In this document: piece by piece, positions 61,167-64,000 of the stretch
How the letters are laid out: each line of letters begins with the position of its first letter
Numbering within the stretch: position 1 is the stretch's first letter
Source of the DNA: Marivivens sp. LCG002
GTDB taxonomy: Bacteria; Pseudomonadota; Alphaproteobacteria; Rhodobacterales; Rhodobacteraceae
Assembly: GCF_030264275.1 (NCBI RefSeq)
Contig: NZ_CP127165.1
Coordinates: 1,600,001-1,664,000 of the forward strand
Reading direction: 5' to 3'
Length of the DNA stretch: 64,000 bases
The notes under the pieces: model-generated
Databases searched by the model: none
Told to the model about the DNA's origin: nothing
What the model saw: only the letters and a program-made list of their open reading frames with translations
Made by a program: the position numbers and the translations under genes

Positions 61167-61808
61167 ATGATCAATTTAACGGCTCAGGTGAATGACCTCA
61201 TCGAAAGGATCGATGAGCTTCGTGCAACGCGTGCGCGTGTGGTGGTGGCGATATGCGGTGCGCCCGCAAGTGGAAAATCGACACTGACCGCCGAACTGGT
61301 GCGCCGCCTTCACCTCAACAAGGTCAAAGCCTTTCCTCTTCCGATGGACGGGTTCCATCTCGACAACGCGATGATTTCCGAGATGGGCCTTTTGGCCCGC
61401 AAAGGTGCGCCCGAGACCTTTGACGCCCCAGGATATATCGAGCTCGTCCGCCGTGTGCGCGAAGGCAAGCTCGTCTATGCGCCCAAGTTCGACCGTGATC
61501 GCGACCTCTCGATCGCGGGAGCCATTGCCGTTCCGCAAGATGCCGAAGTGATCATCGCGGAAGGCAATTACCTTATGTTCGACGAAGACCCATGGCGCGA
61601 GCTTGCAGGTCTTTGGGATCTTACGGTGCGCTGGGATGTGCCCCTGCCCGAGTTGCGTGCGCGGCTTATCCAGCGCTGGCTCGACCACAACCTCTCGCGG
61701 ACGGCCGCCGTGCGCCGCGCCGAAGGCAACGACATCCCCAATGCCCAGCGCATTCTGGAGGCTGCTTTGCCTTGTGACATCACTCTGGATGGAACGCCCC
61801 GCCCCTAG
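61167..61808 (+). CDS. P-loop nucleoside/sugar kinase family protein (FrcK-like)
   Basis: Kinase of 213 aa of the uridine kinase/phosphoribulokinase/pantothenate kinase-like class. Walker A is CGAPASGKST, followed by LPMDGFHLDNAMISE (substrate Asp-Gly-Phe-His) and VIIAEGNYLMFDEDPW. Similar proteins accompany fructose ABC transporters (FrcK), but no transporter is present here; the next gene is glgB. The start is ATG 61167, with AAGG upstream (GTG at 61161 is possible). It is divergent from the ROK regulator. Confidence 0.8.
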   Translation: MINLTAQVNDLIERIDELRATRARVVVAICGAPASGKSTLTAELVRRLHLNKVKAFPLPMDGFHLDNAMISEMGLLARKGAPETFDAPGYIELVRRVREGKLVYAPKFDRDRDLSIAGAIAVPQDAEVIIAEGNYLMFDEDPWRELAGLWDLTVRWDVPLPELRARLIQRWLDHNLSRTAAVRRAEGNDIPNAQRILEAALPCDITLDGTPRP

Positions 61809-61858
61809 AACACTCAATTCGCTTGTGAAGGCGGAATCGCGACGTAAGATCAAGGATT

Positions 61859-64000
61859 ATGACCGAAGTGAATTTGCCTCCGCACCTGAGCCATTCCGAC
61901 ATCGACCGATTGAATTCGGGAGAACATGATGCGCCCTTCGACGTTCTGGGCTGCCACGAAGCAGACGGCACGCGTTGGCTGACACTCTGTCTTCCTGATG
62001 CTGCCGAGGTGTCGGCAAAGGTGGGCAGACGCACGATACAGTTGGAGCGTCTCGGGGGTGCGGTCTTTGGTGCTGAAATTCCCAAGGGCAAAGTGACTTT
62101 GACCGCGAAGACGGCCGAGGGTCATAGTTGGAGCTTTGTCGATCCTTATGGATTTGGTCCGGTTCTGACGGACGTCGACGCCTATCTCATCGGCGAAGGC
62201 ACGCATAAACGGCTTTGGGAAGCGCTCGGCGCGCATGTCACCACTCACGAGAAAACCAAGGGCACGCATTTCGCGGTCTGGGCGCCGAATGCCCGCGCCG
62301 TCTCGGTGGTCGGGACCTTCAACAACTGGCACCCTGCCCGCGCGCAAATGCGCCGTGTCGGACACACGGGCGTTTGGGAAATTTTCCTCCCCGATGTCGG
62401 CGAAGGCGACGCCTATAAATACCGCATTCTGGGCGCTGATGGGGCCGCGCATTTCAAAGCCGATCCCGTCGGTTTCGGCGCACAGCATCCGCCCGAACAG
62501 GCAAGCATCGTGCGCGACATCAAAGGCTACGGCTGGTCGGACAAAGCATGGATGAAGCGCCGCGAGGTCGCAAACCGGCGCGATAAACCGATTTCGATCT
62601 ACGAAGTGCATCTGGGCTCATGGCGCCGCCGCTATGACGAGGGTGGACGCCCGCTTTCCTATAAAGAGCTGGCCGTCGAATTGGTCGGCTATGTCAAAGA
62701 TCTCGGCTTTACGCATATCGAGTTTCTGCCCGTCTCCGAATTCCCCTTTGACGGCTCTTGGGGCTATCAGCCTGTGGGGATGTATGCGCCGACCACCCGC
62801 TTCGGTCCTCCCCATGAGTTCCGCGATCTGGTGAATGCGGCCCATGATGCGGGCCTCGGGGTTCTGCTGGATTGGGTGCCGGGCCATTTCCCTGCCGATG
62901 CGCATGGGCTTGGCCGCTTTGACGGAACCGCGCTCTATGAACATGCCGACCCGCGTGAAGGGTTCCATCAGGACTGGAACACCTTGATCTATAACTACGG
63001 TCGCACCGAGGTCAAAAACTACCTCGTGGCCAATGCGCTCTATTGGCTTGAAGAATATCATGTGGATGGCATCCGCGTGGATGCAGTCGCCTCGATGCTC
63101 TATCGCGACTATTCCCGCAAAGAAGGCGAATGGGTCCCCAACAAGGACGGCGGACGCGAGAACTATGAGGCCATCGGCTTTCTTCAAGCGATGAACGTCG
63201 AGAGCTATGGCGCGCACCAAGGGATCATGACCGTCGCCGAGGAAAGCACCTCCTTCCCGCAGGTCACGGGCGCAGTGCACAACGGCGGTCTTGGTTTCGG
63301 CTATAAATGGAACATGGGCTGGATGAACGACACGCTCTCCTACATGGAGCGTGATCCGATCTATCGCAAACACCATCACCACCAGATGACCCACGGCATC
63401 AGCTATGCGTTTTCGGAGAATTTCATCCTTCCGATCAGCCATGACGAAGTGGTGCACGGCAAAGGCTCGATGCTCCACAAGATGCCCGGCAATATCTGGG
63501 AGCAGTTTGCCAACCTTCGCGCCTATTACGGGTTCATGTGGGCCCACCCCGGCAAGAAGCTGTTGTTCATGGGCTGCGAGTTCGGCCAGCCCGAAGAATG
63601 GAACCACAACGTCCAGCTCGATTGGGACGCCTCGCACCGTGCGCCGCACAAAGGCGTGCAGGACCTTATACGCGATCTCAACAAACTCTACGCCGGAACG
63701 CCCGCGCTTTATCTCAAGGACTGCGAGCATGACGGTTTTGCGTGGGTGAACGGGGGCGATACCGAAGCCTCGACCCTCAGTTTCTTGCGCTTTGGCGGCA
63801 AAAAGGACGCGCCTGTTCTGACCGTCTGCAACTTTACGCCTGTCGAGCGCGGCAGCTACCGCGTCGGGGTCCCGACGCTCGGGCTCTGGGAAGAACTCAT
63901 CAACACCGATGCCGCCTGCTACGGAGGAGGAAACCGTGGCAACTACGGCGGCGTCACAGCCCAAGAGGTGCCCTGTGACGGGCATCCCTATTCTATCGAA
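61859..64000 (+). CDS. glgB: 1,4-alpha-glucan branching enzyme, 3' end outside window
   Basis: Glycogen branching enzyme; 714 codons are present and the frame is still open at the window edge, probably missing only a few residues of about 730. Domain order: an N-terminal module (PFDVLGCHEADGTRWLTLCL), CBM48 (GTHFAVWAPNARAVSVVGTF), then the GH13 barrel (HIEFLPVSEFPFDGSWGYQP). Catalytic residues are Asp408, Glu461 and Asp529, each three above E. coli Asp405, Glu458 and Asp526. AAGGA lies just before the ATG. It is 50 nt after the FrcK-like gene and probably begins a glg operon. Confidence 0.95.
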   Translation, partial: MTEVNLPPHLSHSDIDRLNSGEHDAPFDVLGCHEADGTRWLTLCLPDAAEVSAKVGRRTIQLERLGGAVFGAEIPKGKVTLTAKTAEGHSWSFVDPYGFGPVLTDVDAYLIGEGTHKRLWEALGAHVTTHEKTKGTHFAVWAPNARAVSVVGTFNNWHPARAQMRRVGHTGVWEIFLPDVGEGDAYKYRILGADGAAHFKADPVGFGAQHPPEQASIVRDIKGYGWSDKAWMKRREVANRRDKPISIYEVHLGSWRRRYDEGGRPLSYKELAVELVGYVKDLGFTHIEFLPVSEFPFDGSWGYQPVGMYAPTTRFGPPHEFRDLVNAAHDAGLGVLLDWVPGHFPADAHGLGRFDGTALYEHADPREGFHQDWNTLIYNYGRTEVKNYLVANALYWLEEYHVDGIRVDAVASMLYRDYSRKEGEWVPNKDGGRENYEAIGFLQAMNVESYGAHQGIMTVAEESTSFPQVTGAVHNGGLGFGYKWNMGWMNDTLSYMERDPIYRKHHHHQMTHGISYAFSENFILPISHDEVVHGKGSMLHKMPGNIWEQFANLRAYYGFMWAHPGKKLLFMGCEFGQPEEWNHNVQLDWDASHRAPHKGVQDLIRDLNKLYAGTPALYLKDCEHDGFAWVNGGDTEASTLSFLRFGGKKDAPVLTVCNFTPVERGSYRVGVPTLGLWEELINTDAACYGGGNRGNYGGVTAQEVPCDGHPYSIE

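Noticed and set aside
62618-63985. A 455-codon minus-strand frame opposite glgB
   Set aside because: Antisense to a branching enzyme with all three catalytic residues; no homology of its own.

Overview
The window is about 64 kb of GC-rich chromosomal DNA that looks like a member of the Rhodobacteraceae (Alphaproteobacteria). The taxonomic hints are a GapR/DUF2312 protein, an NDUFA12-type complex I subunit, the accB-accC-aat-DUF2155-NDUFA12 gene order, an SqrR/BigR-type sulfur regulator, a RamB/ScfR-type short-chain fatty acid regulator and many tightly overlapping operons. I see no rRNA, CRISPR array, insertion sequence, phage or replication origin. There is one tRNA, tRNA-Thr(UGU). Species cannot be named from the sequence.

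Layout. (1) 1-4.5 kb: three surface-glycan type genes (two related glycosyltransferases and a glycosyltransferase-methyltransferase fusion), the last sharing an overlapping junction with adenine deaminase. (2) 6.3-9.0 kb: a polyol dehydrogenase, a small methyltransferase and a formylglycine-generating enzyme. (3) 9.3-16.7 kb: an XRE-cupin regulator followed by a complete family-5 (dipeptide-type) ABC importer with an M24 peptidase inside the operon. (4) 16.7-19.2 kb: an FAD monooxygenase with a DUF2783 partner, divergent from a LuxR-type regulator. (5) 19.3-22.6 kb: a decaying polyamine-type ABC operon (potA with an altered P-loop, frameshifted potC, 5'-truncated potB, no potD) beside a GlxA-type regulator. 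(6) 22.7-24.9 kb: small membrane proteins, including two paralogues that flank a small winged-helix-like gene, then tRNA-Thr. (7) 25-29.5 kb: an orphan iron-type ABC permease, a conserved unknown, GapR and a FadJ-like protein without its NAD-binding domain. (8) 29.7-31.9 kb: an SqrR/BigR-type regulator divergent from two YeeE/YedE half-transporters and a DUF442 sulfur transferase. (9) 31.9-45 kb: an orphan FliM-like protein; a block of ScfR regulator, response regulator, small membrane protein and symporter-fused histidine kinase; and, divergent from it, a Liv-type ABC importer followed by acetyl-CoA synthetase. (10) 45.2-51.2 kb: housekeeping genes accB, accC, aat, DUF2155, NDUFA12, ridA-like, clpX and clpP. 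(11) 51.4-58.8 kb: a self-contained type I secretion system with its presumed BapA-like adhesin. (12) 58.9-64 kb: a YihY/BrkB membrane protein, a ROK regulator, a divergent FrcK-like kinase, and glgB, which runs off the window end.

How the parts work together. Several regulator-transporter pairs are organised around short divergent intergenic regions that carry visible inverted repeats (9.3, 30.3, 37.6 and 61.0 kb); these are the best candidate operators. The ScfR/CbrA-like/Liv/Acs block reads as a sensing, uptake and activation module, possibly for acetate or another short-chain compound (inference). Possible undescribed units are the paralogous membrane-protein pair with its winged-helix gene, the orphan FliM-like protein, the NAD-domain-less FadJ-like enzyme and the glycosyltransferase-methyltransferase fusion. 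The pot region is a clear case of transporter decay, unless the sequence has an error.
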